Part shown: one piece after another, positions 27,352 to 36,036 of the stretch | Numbering within the stretch: position 1 is the first letter of the stretch | Layout: each line of letters opens with the position of its first letter | From: Halpernia frigidisoli | Lineage (GTDB): Bacteria; Bacteroidota; Bacteroidia; Flavobacteriales; Weeksellaceae | Reading direction: 5' to 3' | NCBI RefSeq assembly: GCF_900113805.1 | Contig: NZ_FOQT01000002.1 | Coordinates: 62,001 to 126,000 of the forward strand | DNA length: 64,000 nucleotides | Made by a program: the position numbers and the translations under genes | The notes under the pieces: generated by a model | Databases searched by the model: none | What the model was told of the DNA's origin: nothing | The model's input: the letters and a program-made list of their open reading frames with translations, nothing else

Positions 27352-27541
27352 TTTTTACCACAAAGTCACAAAGAATTTTTATCAAATAACTGATCAAATT
27401 CCACAAAGGACACAAGGTTTTAGAAAATTTAAATTTTAGTCTAACAATTTTAAAAACTTTTTATCCCGCAGATTTTTAAGATTTATCTGAACAAAAATCA
27501 TTGTGGTCTTAGTGAAAATCTTTGCGCCTTTGTGGTTAAAA
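27352..27541 (-). repeat. CACAAAG-rich intergenic repeat, copy B
   Basis: On the minus strand this starts 3 bases after the DUF2891 stop codon with TTTAACCACAAAGGCGCAAA followed by GATTTTCACTAAGACC; it later contains GCGGGATAAAAAG and ends near prfC with TTCTTTGTGACTTTGTGG. The left and right ends are inverted relative to each other (ACCACAAAG at 27355 and CTTTGTGGT at 27529), so the whole block could fold as a long imperfect hairpin between two convergent genes. Confidence 0.7.
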
Positions 27542-27543
27542 AA

Positions 27544-28614
27544 CTATTCCTGCGAAAGCGCATAAACCGCAAAGCTCGCCAACCAATGATCGCCACCATA
27601 ATTTCCAGCAAAAACCAAAGGCAAGGCATTTTTGAGAAAAATATCTGCCGTTCTTGTGAATTTACTTTTTAGCGGATGATTTTTAGGTAAAGCATTCGCA
27701 ATTCCTTTCATGCACCACGCTTTTGTAAATGATAAACCAACCAAATGAACGGTCTGGAAATCATTAATATCGCTTATTACAGGGATTTTAGAAATATTTT
27801 CAATACTTCTTTCATCATAAAATTTATTTAACCAATTTACGAATTCCTTTTGCGGAAGAAGTCTTCGCATCAGATCTGCGATTTCTAAACTTGGTGAAAA
27901 AAAATCACTTCCGTCCGGTTCGAGATAAGCGGGCGTTTTTTCATCTTTTAAGTAAAAATATTTAGACTTTTCAATGAGAATTTTCTCAAAATCTTTGTAG
28001 CCGGTCGCTCTTGCCCAATCTAAAGCAAAAGACATTGCAAAAGCCGTATTTGGATGAACGCCGGTTCTGTTTGGATAAGTTTGTTTGGGTAAATAATCTT
28101 TCCAAAGCTTTAGAATTTCGTCCGTTAAAGGTTTTAAATTTTTGTGCCAGATCTTTGCTTGCGGATCTTTCCACGTTGCCAATTCTTTGTCTAATTGTAA
28201 AATCCAGGCCCAACCGTAAGTTCTTTCGAAATTCTGTGCAACTTCATATTTGGTGAAATATTCAGCCTCTTTTTTCATTTTATCCGCCTGAAAAGATTGA
28301 TCTAAAATTGTAGTGATTTCAGCAGATTTTGCAAAATCCGGTTTGCTTTTTAAAATCTTTAAAAGCATCCAGTGCCCATGAACAGACGAATGCCAGTCAA
28401 AACACCCGTAAAAAGTTGGGTGTAGATCTTGCGGTGTTAAGGTCGCTTCTGCAGCAGAATTGATAACGTGCGCAGTCTTATTTGGATATTCCTAATTGAT
28501 GCATTTCAAAGGTTTTTCAGCCAGTTTTGTGGCAACTTCATCGGTAAATTCCATTTTATTTTGGGCACAAATTGAGGTTGAAACTAAAGCAAATAGAAAA
28601 ATATAAAATTTCAT
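27544..28614 (-). pseudogene. DUF2891 family secreted protein, broken by an in-frame TAG
   Basis: From ATG at 28612-28614 the frame reads a signal peptide (MKFYIFLFALVSTSICAQ) and then stops at a TAG (codon 41, bases 28492-28494) inside a conserved segment: KCIN, stop, EYPNKTAHV. The same frame continues without interruption through HPTFYGCFDWHSSVHGHW, the hallmark of DUF2891, to the normal end after 316 more codons. With a sense codon there the protein would be 356 residues, the normal size. Restart at the internal ATG 28368 would give 274 residues without signal peptide or the FDWHSSVHGHW motif. One base change (for example CAG, AAG or GAG to TAG) or a sequencing error would explain it. The family function is unknown. 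Confidence 0.85.
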
Positions 28615-28640
28615 GAATTTAATTTAAATATAAAAGTAAC

Positions 28641-28670
28641 AAAAAAACCTTTCAAAAAATTGAAAGGTTT
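28641..28670 (-). terminator. Terminator after the 134-aa membrane protein gene
   Basis: AAACCTTTCAA (28645-28655) and TTGAAAGGTTT (28660-28670) form an 11-bp stem with a four-base loop. On the minus strand a run of seven T follows the stem, so it ends transcripts arriving from 28676 onward. Confidence 0.75.
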
Positions 28671-28675
28671 TATAT

Positions 28676-29080
28676 TTATTTAGAGTTTAAAACTCTATCT
28701 ACAACGTAAACTGTGTTTCCGCGCCAGGGAATCGTCCCGTGGTATTCTTTATAATGCAGATCAAAATTCTTTCCGCTATTGGCTTCAAGCTGGTCGAAAA
28801 CGGCTTTATCTTCTATTGAAAATTCAAACTCATAACTTGTCAAAGCGCCGGATTTTGAGTTATTCCCGAAACCCTGCTGAATCAGTTTTCCTTCATAAGT
28901 TTTAAAAACATTTCCTTTTTTTACAACAAAATTAAGCTGACCGGATTTTACGCCTTCACCAAAAACAAAAAAGTATTTGTACCAGATAAAAACGCCGCCA
29001 AATAAGAGAATAACTAAGATGATCCAAAGAAAAAATTTGCGTGAACTGCTCTTTTTTTCGGTGTAGATTTCCTGTTCCAT
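28676..29080 (-). CDS. Conserved single-pass membrane protein, unknown function
   Basis: The 134-residue protein has a short charged N-terminus, one membrane helix at about 17-38 (FFLWIILVILLFGGVFIWY) and a soluble domain outside. That domain has SGQLNFVVKKGNVFKTYEGKLIQQGFG and later FDLHYKEYHGTIPWRGNTVYVVDRV, a pattern I recognise in short Bacteroidota proteins, often labelled 6-phosphogluconate dehydrogenase without any dehydrogenase motif. I do not accept that label. It lies 25 bases downstream of the acyl-CoA dehydrogenase gene on the same strand. Confidence 0.75.
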   Translation of the reverse strand: MEQEIYTEKKSSSRKFFLWIILVILLFGGVFIWYKYFFVFGEGVKSGQLNFVVKKGNVFKTYEGKLIQQGFGNNSKSGALTSYEFEFSIEDKAVFDQLEANSGKNFDLHYKEYHGTIPWRGNTVYVVDRVLNSK

Positions 29081-29105
29081 ATTATTAATTTAAAATAAAA
29101 TTAAA

Positions 29106-30248
29106 CTATTTTTTCGAAATACTTCTACTGATCACAATTTTTTGGATCTCGGAAGTTCCTTCATAAATTTGAGTAATCTTTGCATCACGCATCAATCTTT
29201 CAACATGGTATTCTTTCACATATCCGTATCCACCGTGAATTTGAACAGCCTCAATCGTTGTGTCCATCGCCACTTGTGAAGCATAAAGTTTTGCCATTGC
29301 GCCACTTTCAGAAATATCTTTTCCTTCATCTTTTTCAGCTGCTGCTTTGTAGCAAAGCATTCTTGCTGCCATAATACTCACGTGCATATCTGCTAATTTA
29401 AAAGCAATTGCCTGATGATTGATAATTTCTGTACCGAAAGATTTTCTGGTCTGGGCGTATTTTAAAGCCAGTTCATAAGCGCCACTCGCAATTCCCAAAG
29501 CCTGAGAAGCAATGCCAATTCTTCCGCCATTTAAAACTGCCATAGCAAATTTAAATCCGAAACCATCCTCGCCAATTCTGTTTTCTTTTGGAACTTTTAC
29601 ATCTGTGAATAATAAAGAGCAGGTATCACTTCCGCGAATTCCTAATTTATCTTCTTTTGGACCTGTTTCAAAACCTTCCCAACCTTTTTCTACTATAAAA
29701 GCATTAATGCCCTTATGTTTTTTAGAAGCGTCAGTTTGAGCCATTACAACATAGTAAGTTGCATTTTTTCCGTTTGTGATCCAGTTTTTTGTACCGTTTA
29801 AAAGATAATGATCGCCCATATCGATCGCTGTAGTTGCTTGTGAAGTAGCATCAGAACCTGCTTCCGGCTCGCTTAAAGCAAACGCACCAATCACTTCACC
29901 ACTTGCGAGGGGTTTTAAATATTTTTGTTTTTGTTCTTCGTTGCAAAATTTTTCTAAACCTGCACAAACCAAAGAATTGTTTACAGACATTACTACTGCT
30001 GCAGAAGCATCAATTTTTGATAATTCTTCTAAGGCTAAAACGTAAGAAATGCTGTCCATTCCTGCGCCGCCATATTTTGGATCTACCATCATCCCCATAA
30101 AACCGAGCTCGCCCATTTTTTTTACCTGTTCCGCAGGAAATGTTTGAGTTGTATCTCTTTCTATCACGCCGGCTAAAAGTTCAGAATGTGCAAAATCTCT
30201 TGCAGCTTGCTGAATCATCAGTTGTTCTTCCGTCAAATTAAAATCCAT
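29106..30248 (-). CDS. Acyl-CoA dehydrogenase
   Basis: An FAD enzyme that oxidises acyl-CoA to trans-2-enoyl-CoA in fatty-acid or branched-chain amino-acid breakdown. The 380 residues include FALSEPEAGSDA, TNGKNATYYVV, the FAD-binding RKSFGTEIINHQAIAFKLA, and QIYEGTSEIQ, where Glu363 is the likely catalytic base in the short-chain/butyryl-CoA type position. The chain-length choice cannot be read with confidence. A divergent long-chain acyl-CoA ligase gene lies 143 bases away, so the two may act in the same lipid pathway. Confidence 0.94.
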   Translation of the reverse strand: MDFNLTEEQLMIQQAARDFAHSELLAGVIERDTTQTFPAEQVKKMGELGFMGMMVDPKYGGAGMDSISYVLALEELSKIDASAAVVMSVNNSLVCAGLEKFCNEEQKQKYLKPLASGEVIGAFALSEPEAGSDATSQATTAIDMGDHYLLNGTKNWITNGKNATYYVVMAQTDASKKHKGINAFIVEKGWEGFETGPKEDKLGIRGSDTCSLLFTDVKVPKENRIGEDGFGFKFAMAVLNGGRIGIASQALGIASGAYELALKYAQTRKSFGTEIINHQAIAFKLADMHVSIMAARMLCYKAAAEKDEGKDISESGAMAKLYASQVAMDTTIEAVQIHGGYGYVKEYHVERLMRDAKITQIYEGTSEIQKIVISRSISKK

Positions 30249-30391
30249 AAAATAATTTTAGTGTTACTTTGTAAAATTACGATAAATAGTAAAAACATTA
30301 AAATAATTTTATTTTTAGATTTATATCAGAAATTTTAATATTTTTACTAAATAGTCAATAGAACTACTAATCTTATTTAAATATAATAAAT

Positions 30392-32158
30392 ATGTCGATG
30401 ACGAGACTTTTTGATTTTGCCCAAAATGCTTTAGATAAATTTCCAAAAGATGACTTTTTGGTGACGAAAAAAAACGGTGAATGGCAAAAAACTTCTACTT
30501 TAGAATTTGTAAATCAGGGTAATAAAATTTCCCGTGGATTATTAAAACTAGGAATAAAACCTGGTGATAAAATTGGTTTAATTTCTACCACGAACCGCAC
30601 AGAATGGTGCGTTATGGATTTGGGAATTTCTCAGATTGGTGTGATTACGGTGCCAGTTTATCCAACAATTTCTGTGGATGATTATATTTATATATTTAAT
30701 AATGCCGAAATAAAATATTGTTTTGTCTCTGATAAAGATCTTTATGACAAATTAATAGACGTTCAAAAATCGGTTAATTCTTTAGTTGGTATTTTTTGTT
30801 TTGATGACGTTAAAAGCGCGCCAAGCTGGAAGGAAATTCTGGATTTGGGGGAAGATGATGCCACACAAGATGAAGTTGAAGATTTAAAGAATTCCATCAA
30901 TGAAGAAGATCTAGCCACTTTAATTTACACATCCGGAACAACGGGAAGACCAAAAGGCGTCATGTTGACTCATCGAAATTTAGTTTCAAATGTTTTGGCT
31001 TCAACACCGCGAATTCCAAAACTGAATATTGATTATAAAGAAATGAAAGCGCTGAGTTTTCTTCCAATTTGCCACGTCTTCGAACGCATGATCTATTATA
31101 TTTACAGTTACAACGGATTTTCAATTTATTTCGCTGAAAGTATTGAAAAAATTGGCGATAATGTGCGCGAGGTTAAACCTCAATATATGACCGTCGTTCC
31201 AAGATTAGTAGAAAAAGTTTACGATACTATTTACAATAAAGGTACTTCTGCTGGTGGATTAAAAGCTAAAATATTCCTGTGGGCCGTTGGAATTGCAGAA
31301 AATTATGACATCAACAAATCTAAAACTTTCAAACACTGGATCGCTGATAAACTTGTATTTTCAAAATGGAGGGAAGGTTTAGGCGGAAATATTTTAACGC
31401 TCGTTTCTGGATCTGCAGCTTTATCTAAAAGATTAAATACAATGTTTCATGCGGCTGGAATTCCTATTTTGGAAGGTTATGGTTTGACAGAAACTTCGCC
31501 TGTAATTGCTGTAAATAGTTTTGAAAAGCTAAAAATTGGTTCTGTAGGTCAACCCCTGGCAAATTTGGAAGTGAAAATTGCTCAGGACGGCGAAATTATC
31601 GTGAAAGGACCGTCAATAACTAAAGGTTATTTTAAAGCTGAAGATAAAAATGAGGAAGCTTTCACAAAAGATGGTTTCTTTATGACGGGTGATATCGGAC
31701 ATTTAGACGAAGATAATTTTCTTTTTATTACCGATCGAAAAAAAGAAATGTTTAAAACAAGCGGTGGAAAATATATCGCACCGCAAGTCATTGAAAACGC
31801 AGCAAAAGCTTCAAAATTTATAGATCAAATAATGGTTGTAGGTGACGGGGAAAAAATGCCGTGTGCCTTGGTTCAGCCAAATTTTGAAATGGTAAGAAGT
31901 TGGGCAAAAATTAAAAATGTTTCTGTCGGTGACACTAATCAGGATCTTTGTAATAATAAGGAGATTAAAGATCGAATTGAGAAAGAATTAGAACAATATA
32001 ACCGTCATCTGGGTAAATGGGAACAGATAAAAATGATTGAATTAACGCCTGACGTTTGGTCTGTAGAAGACGGTTTACTTACACCAACTTTAAAATTAAA
32101 ACGAAAAGCAATTAAAGAAAAATATCTCGATCTTTACAATAAAATGTACGGACATTGA
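30392..32158 (+). CDS. Long-chain fatty-acid-CoA ligase
   Basis: This AMP-forming enzyme activates fatty acids to acyl-CoA. The ATP-binding loop YTSGTTGRPKGVMLTHRN starts near residue 179, YGLTETSP is the adenine-pocket motif, and FMTGDIGHLDEDNFLFITDRKKEMFKTSGGKYIAP holds the hinge and C-terminal motifs. At 588 residues it has the size of the bacterial FAA1/FadD15 type. The 3' end is followed by a heptamer array and a two-way terminator. Confidence 0.93.
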   Translation: MSMTRLFDFAQNALDKFPKDDFLVTKKNGEWQKTSTLEFVNQGNKISRGLLKLGIKPGDKIGLISTTNRTEWCVMDLGISQIGVITVPVYPTISVDDYIYIFNNAEIKYCFVSDKDLYDKLIDVQKSVNSLVGIFCFDDVKSAPSWKEILDLGEDDATQDEVEDLKNSINEEDLATLIYTSGTTGRPKGVMLTHRNLVSNVLASTPRIPKLNIDYKEMKALSFLPICHVFERMIYYIYSYNGFSIYFAESIEKIGDNVREVKPQYMTVVPRLVEKVYDTIYNKGTSAGGLKAKIFLWAVGIAENYDINKSKTFKHWIADKLVFSKWREGLGGNILTLVSGSAALSKRLNTMFHAAGIPILEGYGLTETSPVIAVNSFEKLKIGSVGQPLANLEVKIAQDGEIIVKGPSITKGYFKAEDKNEEAFTKDGFFMTGDIGHLDEDNFLFITDRKKEMFKTSGGKYIAPQVIENAAKASKFIDQIMVVGDGEKMPCALVQPNFEMVRSWAKIKNVSVGDTNQDLCNNKEIKDRIEKELEQYNRHLGKWEQIKMIELTPDVWSVEDGLLTPTLKLKRKAIKEKYLDLYNKMYGH

Positions 32159-32164
32159 TTATAA

Positions 32165-32199
32165 GTAATTGGTAATGAGTAATTAGTAATTAGTAATTA
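32165..32199. repeat. Tandem 7-bp repeat, five copies of GTAATTA-type unit
   Basis: Five heptamers stand head to tail: GTAATTG, GTAATGA, then three copies of GTAATTA. The block lies between the acyl-CoA ligase stop and the terminator at 32207-32245. Confidence 0.75.
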
Positions 32200-32206
32200 T
32201 TAATAT

Positions 32207-32245
32207 AAAAAAATCTACGAAAAAATTAATTTTCGTGGATTTTTT
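32207..32245. terminator. Bidirectional terminator between convergent genes
   Basis: ATCTACGAAAA and TTTTCGTGGAT pair around AATTAA with one G-T pair, flanked by A-runs on the left and T-runs on the right. It can serve both the acyl-CoA ligase gene and the convergent phosphorylase gene. Confidence 0.75.
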
Positions 32246-32284
32246 ATTTAAAAGTCTTTGATCTTTTTTCTTTTATCTAAAAGT

Positions 32285-33943
32285 CTATTTCCGATAAATC
32301 TGTTCGTAATATTCCGTCGCCATTCTATCGCTGTTAAATTGATCTTTTACATCATTCATCGCATTTTTAACGACTTCGCGCCATCTTTTTGGCTCATCAT
32401 AATACATCGGCAAAATTTCATTTTCTAAAACGTCATAAAGATTATCCAGATCAAATTTGTCCTGGTCATAAATGCTTAAATTATCATAATCTGCCAAAGG
32501 CGTTACAAAAGAATTTTCACCATTTTTAGCAAATTCCGGAATCCAGCCATCGTCTGTTGAAAGATTTACGGAACCATTCATAGAAGCCGTCATACCTGAA
32601 GTTCCCGAAGCTTCTCTTGGGACGCGCGGATTATTCAACCAAAGATCAGAACCTTGTTTTAAACTTTTACTTAAAGCCAGTTCGTAACCTGTCAAAACTG
32701 CCATATTTTTATAATTTTTACTTTCTTCCACTAAAGAATTAAAAGTAGAAATCGACGAATAATCCATCGGATAAGGTTTTCCTGCCCAAATGATCTGCAC
32801 CGGATATTTTGGATTATTTAATAATTTTTCAAATCTTTGTTTATCGTGAAGTAGCAAATCAGCTCTTTTGTAACCTGCAAAACGTCTCGCCCAAACAATC
32901 GTAAAAGTATTTTCATCAAAAAGATTTCCCGTTTGATCTGCTACAATTTTAAAAGCGCGCTTCTTAAGTAATTTTTTTCGTTCATCAAAAGCTGAATTGT
33001 CATTTTTATCTTTGGCCTTATATAAATTTTTGTCAGCCCAATATTTAAATTCCTGCGCATTTGTGATCGCTTTTATTTCACAAATTCCATCATATTTATT
33101 CCACATTTTCCGGGAAACTTCACCATGAAGTTGAGAAACAGCGTTAGAAACCCGCGCCATTTTCAAAGCACAAAGTGAATGATTAAATCGGTCGTCACTT
33201 ACGCCTTCAATATCTTTTACAGCGTCAATGTTCAATCCTGAAAAATAAGACATATCAGAACAAAGATGAATATTGTGTTTTTCATTTCCGGCTTCTTCCG
33301 GCGTATGCGTCGTGAAAACCAGTTTTTCTTTCACTTTTTCCATGTCACCGCCGTATTTATTTAAAAGATAAAATGCTGCAGGCAAACCATGCGCTTCATT
33401 AAGATGGTAAACTTCACGCTCAAAATTCATCATATCTAACAATTTTGCACCTCCTTTCCCGAGCAAAATGTACTGCGCCAACTTTGTAGATTCGTTGGCG
33501 TCATACAAACGGTGAGAAATTGTTTTTGAAATATGATCATTTTCAGGCACATCTGTGCTTAAAAAAAACATCGGCGCTGTATCAAAGGTTTCAGGTTTCA
33601 GATAAAAAGCTTTAACCCAAACCGGCGCACTGTGGATTTCTATTTGAAATTTAATACCAGTATCTTCCAGAAAGCTGTACATTTTTTTCGTCCAGGTCGG
33701 AAGTAAAGTTTGATCACTATTTCTCGCCTGGTCGTAATATCCAAATTTCCATAAAATTCCGATGCCAACAATATCCTGTTTTAAATTATAAGCGCTTCTC
33801 ATATGAGAACCGGCAAGAAATCCAAGACCACCTGAATATATTTTTAAAGCCTGATCAATGGCAAATTCCATAGAAAAATAAGCCGTTTTTTCTGTAAAAT
33901 CTTTATTAATGCTGTAAGGCATTTTGAAGTTTTTAAAATCCAT
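32285..33943 (-). CDS. glgP: Alpha-glucan phosphorylase family protein (GT35-like, short form)
   Basis: The 552-residue protein matches the short glucan phosphorylase group. Clear segments are YFSMEFAIDQALKIYSGGLG near the start, VYHLNEAHGLP, VFTTHTPEEAGNEKH, VWARRFAGYKRADLLLHD, and NNPRVPREASGTSGM. Phosphorylases release glucose 1-phosphate from glycogen or maltodextrins with a pyridoxal phosphate bound to a lysine. At the place where that lysine normally follows GTSGM or GTGNM, this protein has Thr452. So the fold is clear but the standard pyridoxal chemistry is in doubt. I recall the same threonine in other Bacteroidota relatives. No other glycogen gene is in the window. Confidence 0.85.
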   Translation of the reverse strand: MDFKNFKMPYSINKDFTEKTAYFSMEFAIDQALKIYSGGLGFLAGSHMRSAYNLKQDIVGIGILWKFGYYDQARNSDQTLLPTWTKKMYSFLEDTGIKFQIEIHSAPVWVKAFYLKPETFDTAPMFFLSTDVPENDHISKTISHRLYDANESTKLAQYILLGKGGAKLLDMMNFEREVYHLNEAHGLPAAFYLLNKYGGDMEKVKEKLVFTTHTPEEAGNEKHNIHLCSDMSYFSGLNIDAVKDIEGVSDDRFNHSLCALKMARVSNAVSQLHGEVSRKMWNKYDGICEIKAITNAQEFKYWADKNLYKAKDKNDNSAFDERKKLLKKRAFKIVADQTGNLFDENTFTIVWARRFAGYKRADLLLHDKQRFEKLLNNPKYPVQIIWAGKPYPMDYSSISTFNSLVEESKNYKNMAVLTGYELALSKSLKQGSDLWLNNPRVPREASGTSGMTASMNGSVNLSTDDGWIPEFAKNGENSFVTPLADYDNLSIYDQDKFDLDNLYDVLENEILPMYYDEPKRWREVVKNAMNDVKDQFNSDRMATEYYEQIYRK

Positions 33944-34006
33944 TTTTAGTTATTTTGTTTTTGTAAAGACAAATATAATATTTTAATTGTTCCAAAAAAT
34001 TTTGAC

Positions 34007-34035
34007 AAAAAAAAGACCTTTTAAAAAAGGTCTTT
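34007..34035 (-). terminator. Terminator after the NTF2-like gene
   Basis: AAAGACCTTTT (34012-34022) and AAAAGGTCTTT (34025-34035) are inverted. Read on the minus strand the stem is followed by eight T, about 20 bases after the stop codon of the gene at 34056. Confidence 0.7.
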
Positions 34036-34055
34036 AAATTATCTGAAAATATATT

Positions 34056-34415
34056 TTATTTAAAACAATTTGTATCTTTAAAATAATCTGACAAAAATTT
34101 TATAGTTCCGTTCTCTGTAAAAGAAACGATAGTACAAATTTGGTTACTGTAAATACCCTTATTTGCAATGGTTCCTTTTGACATTGTTTCATAGAAAAAT
34201 TTATTATTTCCTAAAGAAAAAATTTCATCAACGTCCCATTCAAGCTTCTCATATTTTCTGAAAATAGCTCTAAATAAGGCCATAATTCTTCTAACACCTA
34301 CAACTTCACCCGCTGGCGGAATCCATATTCTACTTTCGTCATTAAACCACTTTTGAAGGTTTTCAATCTTCAATGAGTTTAAATCTTCCATAAATGAAGT
34401 TACTTTACAATCCAT
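34056..34415 (-). CDS. NTF2-like/SnoaL-type small protein
   Basis: A protein of about 119 residues with the alpha-plus-beta barrel layout of NTF2-like proteins: LNSLKIENLQKWFNDESRIWIPPAGEVVGVRRIMALFRAIF, then strands WDVDEIFSLG, KFFYETMSKG and CTIVSFTENGTIKFLSDYF. Such proteins bind or isomerise small molecules or act in stress responses; no catalytic residues are evident. The start is uncertain: ATG codons lie at 34460, 34415 and 34391. A good promoter ends at 34417, so 34460 is unlikely and even 34391 is possible. Confidence 0.65.
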   Translation of the reverse strand: MDCKVTSFMEDLNSLKIENLQKWFNDESRIWIPPAGEVVGVRRIMALFRAIFRKYEKLEWDVDEIFSLGNNKFFYETMSKGTIANKGIYSNQICTIVSFTENGTIKFLSDYFKDTNCFK

Positions 34416-34416
34416 A

Positions 34417-34444
34417 CAAATATATACGATAAATTTTGTGCCAA
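34417..34444 (-). promoter_or_regulatory. Promoter of the NTF2-like gene
   Basis: On the minus strand TTG (34444-34442) and TATATTTG (34424-34417) are separated by 17 bases, close to the Bacteroidota consensus. The -7 box ends one base before the ATG at 34415, which argues that translation starts at or after 34415. Confidence 0.5.
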
Positions 34445-34575
34445 TAGTTTGATTGTTCAAAAATTAATTGAAGTTGCAATTTAGACATTTGAAATTTAAG
34501 AATCAAATAGAAAATTTTTATTTAAATTATTTTTGCCATAAATTCTTTAAATAAATTAGATCTAATTTTCTTTCG

Positions 34576-34583
34576 TAAATTTG
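34576..34583 (+). promoter_or_regulatory. -7 promoter box before mtaB
   Basis: TAAATTTG fits TAnnTTTG and lies 11 bases before the mtaB start codon. The -33 part is not clear. Confidence 0.4.
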
Positions 34584-34594
34584 CCGCTTCAATT

Positions 34595-35944
34595 ATGGAT
34601 TTAATTACTACCAAAAAAGCAGCATTTCATACCTTAGGTTGCAAACTAAACTTTGCAGAAACTTCTACTATTGCGCGTCGATTGACAGATTCCGGCTATG
34701 AAAAAGTTGGTTTTGAAGAATCTGCACAGGTTTATATTATAAATACCTGTTCGGTTACAGAAAATGCTGACCGTGAATGTAAACTTCACGTAAAACGTGC
34801 ATTGAAGGCAAATCCTGAAGGTTTAGTGGTTATTATCGGGTGTTACGCACAATTAAAACCGGAAGAAATTTCTGCGATTGAAGGTGTAGATCTTGTTTTG
34901 GGTGCGAAAGAAAAATTTAATGTTTTAAGTTACCTCGAAGATTTAGAAAAGACAAAAGAACATGCTTCAGTTCACTCGTGTGAAATTGAAGAAACAGATT
35001 TTTTTATTGGAAGTTATTCCATCGGCGACAGAACACGCGCTTTTTTAAAAGTTCAGGATGGTTGTGATTATAAATGTACGTATTGCACAATTCCTTTAGC
35101 TCGCGGAATTTCACGTTCTGACACCATTCAAAGTGTTGTGCAAAATGCAAAAGAAATTTCACAAAAAGGCATTAAAGAAATAGTTTTAACCGGCGTCAAT
35201 ATTGGCGATTACGGCAAAGGCGAATTTGGAAATAAAAAACACGAACACACTTTTTTAGAATTAATTTCAAATTTAAACGAAGTTGAAGGTATTGAGAGGA
35301 TTCGTATTTCTTCCATTGAACCTAATTTATTAAATGATAATTGCATCGATTTAGTCGCAAAAAGTAAAAGGTTTGTACCTCATTTTCATATTCCTTTACA
35401 ATCCGGTAGCGACGATCTTTTGAAAAAAATGAAACGCAGATATTTGACAAATTTATATCAAAATCGGGTTTCAAAAATAAAAGAAGTTTTGCCAAATGCA
35501 TGCATTGGCGTTGATGTAATTGTTGGATTTCCGGGTGAAACGGAAGAACACTTTTTAGAAACTTATAATTTTTTAAACTCACTTCCTATCAGTTATTTAC
35601 ACGTTTTTACTTATTCTGAAAGAGAAAATACGGAAGCAGCTTCAATGGAAAATGCTGTTCCAATTCCGGAACGAAAACGCCGTAATAAAATGCTTAGAAT
35701 TTTATCTGAAAAAAAGAAAATGGCGTTTTATCAAACTCAATTAGGGGAAACTTTATCGGTTTTGTGGGAACACGAAAATAAAAACGGTTTTATGTTTGGT
35801 TTTACAGAAAATTATGTGCGTGTGCAAAAACCTTTTGATTTAAGCTCTGTCAATCAAATTGAAAATCTGGAATTAACTAAAATTTTAGAAAATGGAACGG
35901 TTTCAGTTAGTTTCAGTTTCGCCGATTTCCTTCAAAATGCTTAA
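34595..35944 (+). CDS. mtaB: tRNA t6A37 methylthiotransferase MtaB
   Basis: MtaB adds a methylthio group to t6A at position 37 of tRNAs reading ANN codons. It is a radical-SAM enzyme of 449 residues. The MTTase domain has Cys16 (GCKLNFAET), Cys52 (NTCSVT) and Cys83 (IGCYAQ) for one iron-sulfur cluster, and the radical-SAM site is CDYKCTYC (Cys157, Cys161, Cys164). The GCKLN form rather than GCQMN separates MtaB from MiaB and RimO. A C-terminal TRAM-like part follows. It is preceded by a -7 promoter box and seems to be transcribed alone. Confidence 0.95.
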   Translation: MDLITTKKAAFHTLGCKLNFAETSTIARRLTDSGYEKVGFEESAQVYIINTCSVTENADRECKLHVKRALKANPEGLVVIIGCYAQLKPEEISAIEGVDLVLGAKEKFNVLSYLEDLEKTKEHASVHSCEIEETDFFIGSYSIGDRTRAFLKVQDGCDYKCTYCTIPLARGISRSDTIQSVVQNAKEISQKGIKEIVLTGVNIGDYGKGEFGNKKHEHTFLELISNLNEVEGIERIRISSIEPNLLNDNCIDLVAKSKRFVPHFHIPLQSGSDDLLKKMKRRYLTNLYQNRVSKIKEVLPNACIGVDVIVGFPGETEEHFLETYNFLNSLPISYLHVFTYSERENTEAASMENAVPIPERKRRNKMLRILSEKKKMAFYQTQLGETLSVLWEHENKNGFMFGFTENYVRVQKPFDLSSVNQIENLELTKILENGTVSVSFSFADFLQNA

Positions 35945-36036
35945 AACATTTTTAGGCTAATTTCTTCCTTTTTCTTCTTTTTAAAACGAAATTTCTTATC
36001 TTTAAATAATATCGTAATTTTGATAAAATTTAAAAA

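Noticed and set aside
28676-29080. 6-phosphogluconate dehydrogenase
   Set aside because: The label is common for this group but the protein has no Rossmann motif and only 134 residues with a membrane helix.
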